A DNA stretch of 64,000 nucleotides from a virus. Each line of letters begins with the position of its first letter. Position 1 is the first letter of the stretch. Shown piece by piece: positions 63,759-64,000 of this stretch. The stretch covers positions 42,686 to 106,685 of the IMG/VR virus record IMGVR_UViG_3300025314_000001, one strand, 5' to 3'. A model generated the notes under the pieces. The model was not told the DNA's origin. It saw only the letters and a program-made list of their open reading frames with translations, and made no database searches. A program made the translations under genes and the position numbers.

Positions 63759-64000
63759 GGAACGGAGAACAGGATGCGGAGGCAGTGGAGCTCGATGGGG
63801 CTCCGCCTCCTAGGGAGGACTGGACCGGTCGGAACGGAGAACAGGATGCGGAGGCAGTGGAGCATACCGACCAGCGTGCGCGTGGGTGAGCGGGTCATTG
63901 TCGGAACGGAGAACAGGATGCGGAGGCAGTGGAGCCCACTCGTCGGGCGGCTCGTCGTGCAGGGGTGCTGCAGTCGGAACGGAGAACAGGATGCGGAGGC
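63756..64000 (+). CRISPR. CRISPR array, 36-nt repeats, continues past the window
   Basis: Repeats at 63756-63791, 63828-63863, 63900-63935 and 63973-64000 (cut by the edge after 28 nt) are identical in sequence. Spacers: 63792-63827 (36), 63864-63899 (36), 63936-63972 (37). The unit starts GTCGGAACGGAGAACAGG and ends with AGTGGAGC. It lies about 97 nt downstream of the partner gene. Repeat length fits type V. Spacer targets are unknown. Confidence 0.97.

Overview
This GC-rich window reads as about 64 kb of a temperate, contractile-tailed phage (a myovirus-like virus or prophage). The tail assignment rests on a tail-sheath N-terminus at the left edge. The lifestyle assignment rests on a tyrosine integrase with an excisionase-like partner and a divergent pair of XRE repressors. 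One carried lipoprotein has the Gly/Ala-rich, Cys-rich style common in Myxococcota. That host guess is weak.

Layout: 1-18.5 kb (minus strand) is the virion module. In transcription order it holds a PAPS-reductase-like and ParB-like pair, small and large terminase, a putative virion protein, portal, MuF-like minor head protein, a Bro/HNH-like protein, a truncated terminase-ATPase paralogue, scaffold, major capsid protein, connectors and tail sheath. A cargo cassette sits between the connectors and the tail genes: two glycosyltransferase-like proteins, a methyltransferase and a complete bacterioferritin. At 18.0-18.5 kb three tiny basic proteins precede two degenerate tRNA-like sequences. The 19.4-26.2 kb stretch (plus strand) carries many small overlapping early-type genes driven by a recurring promoter. 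It ends with an N-terminally truncated TnpB that keeps its right-end hairpin, and a lipoprotein. The 26.2-55.1 kb stretch (minus strand) is a long, tightly overlapping run. It covers nucleotide metabolism (dNMP kinase, dCMP deaminase), two DNA methyltransferases each preceded by a related zinc protein, DnaB-like helicase, primase, a replication protein, HNH nuclease, SNF2 helicase, PD-(D/E)XK nuclease, integrase and excisionase, small membrane proteins and regulators. The 55.1-60.7 kb stretch (plus strand) begins with a repressor and continues with recombination-type genes (a RecB/lambda-exonuclease-like nuclease next to an unknown 400-residue protein) and a DHH phosphoesterase.

The most interesting locus is 61.2-64.0 kb. 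A 575-residue Cas12/TnpB-like effector overlaps a 243-residue helical, coiled-coil protein, and a CRISPR array follows directly. The array has 36-nt repeats and 36-37-nt spacers and runs off the right edge. No cas1 or cas2 is visible. The effector keeps the RuvC-I and RuvC-III aspartates and a four-cysteine zinc ribbon, but has Asp where the RuvC-II Glu should be. The repeat is strongly purine-biased and cannot form the usual 3' stem-loop. This looks like a miniature virus-encoded type V system with an extra partner gene, and it may bind rather than cut, or need an unrecognised guide RNA.

All assignments come from reading sequence and remembered family features. No database search was run.
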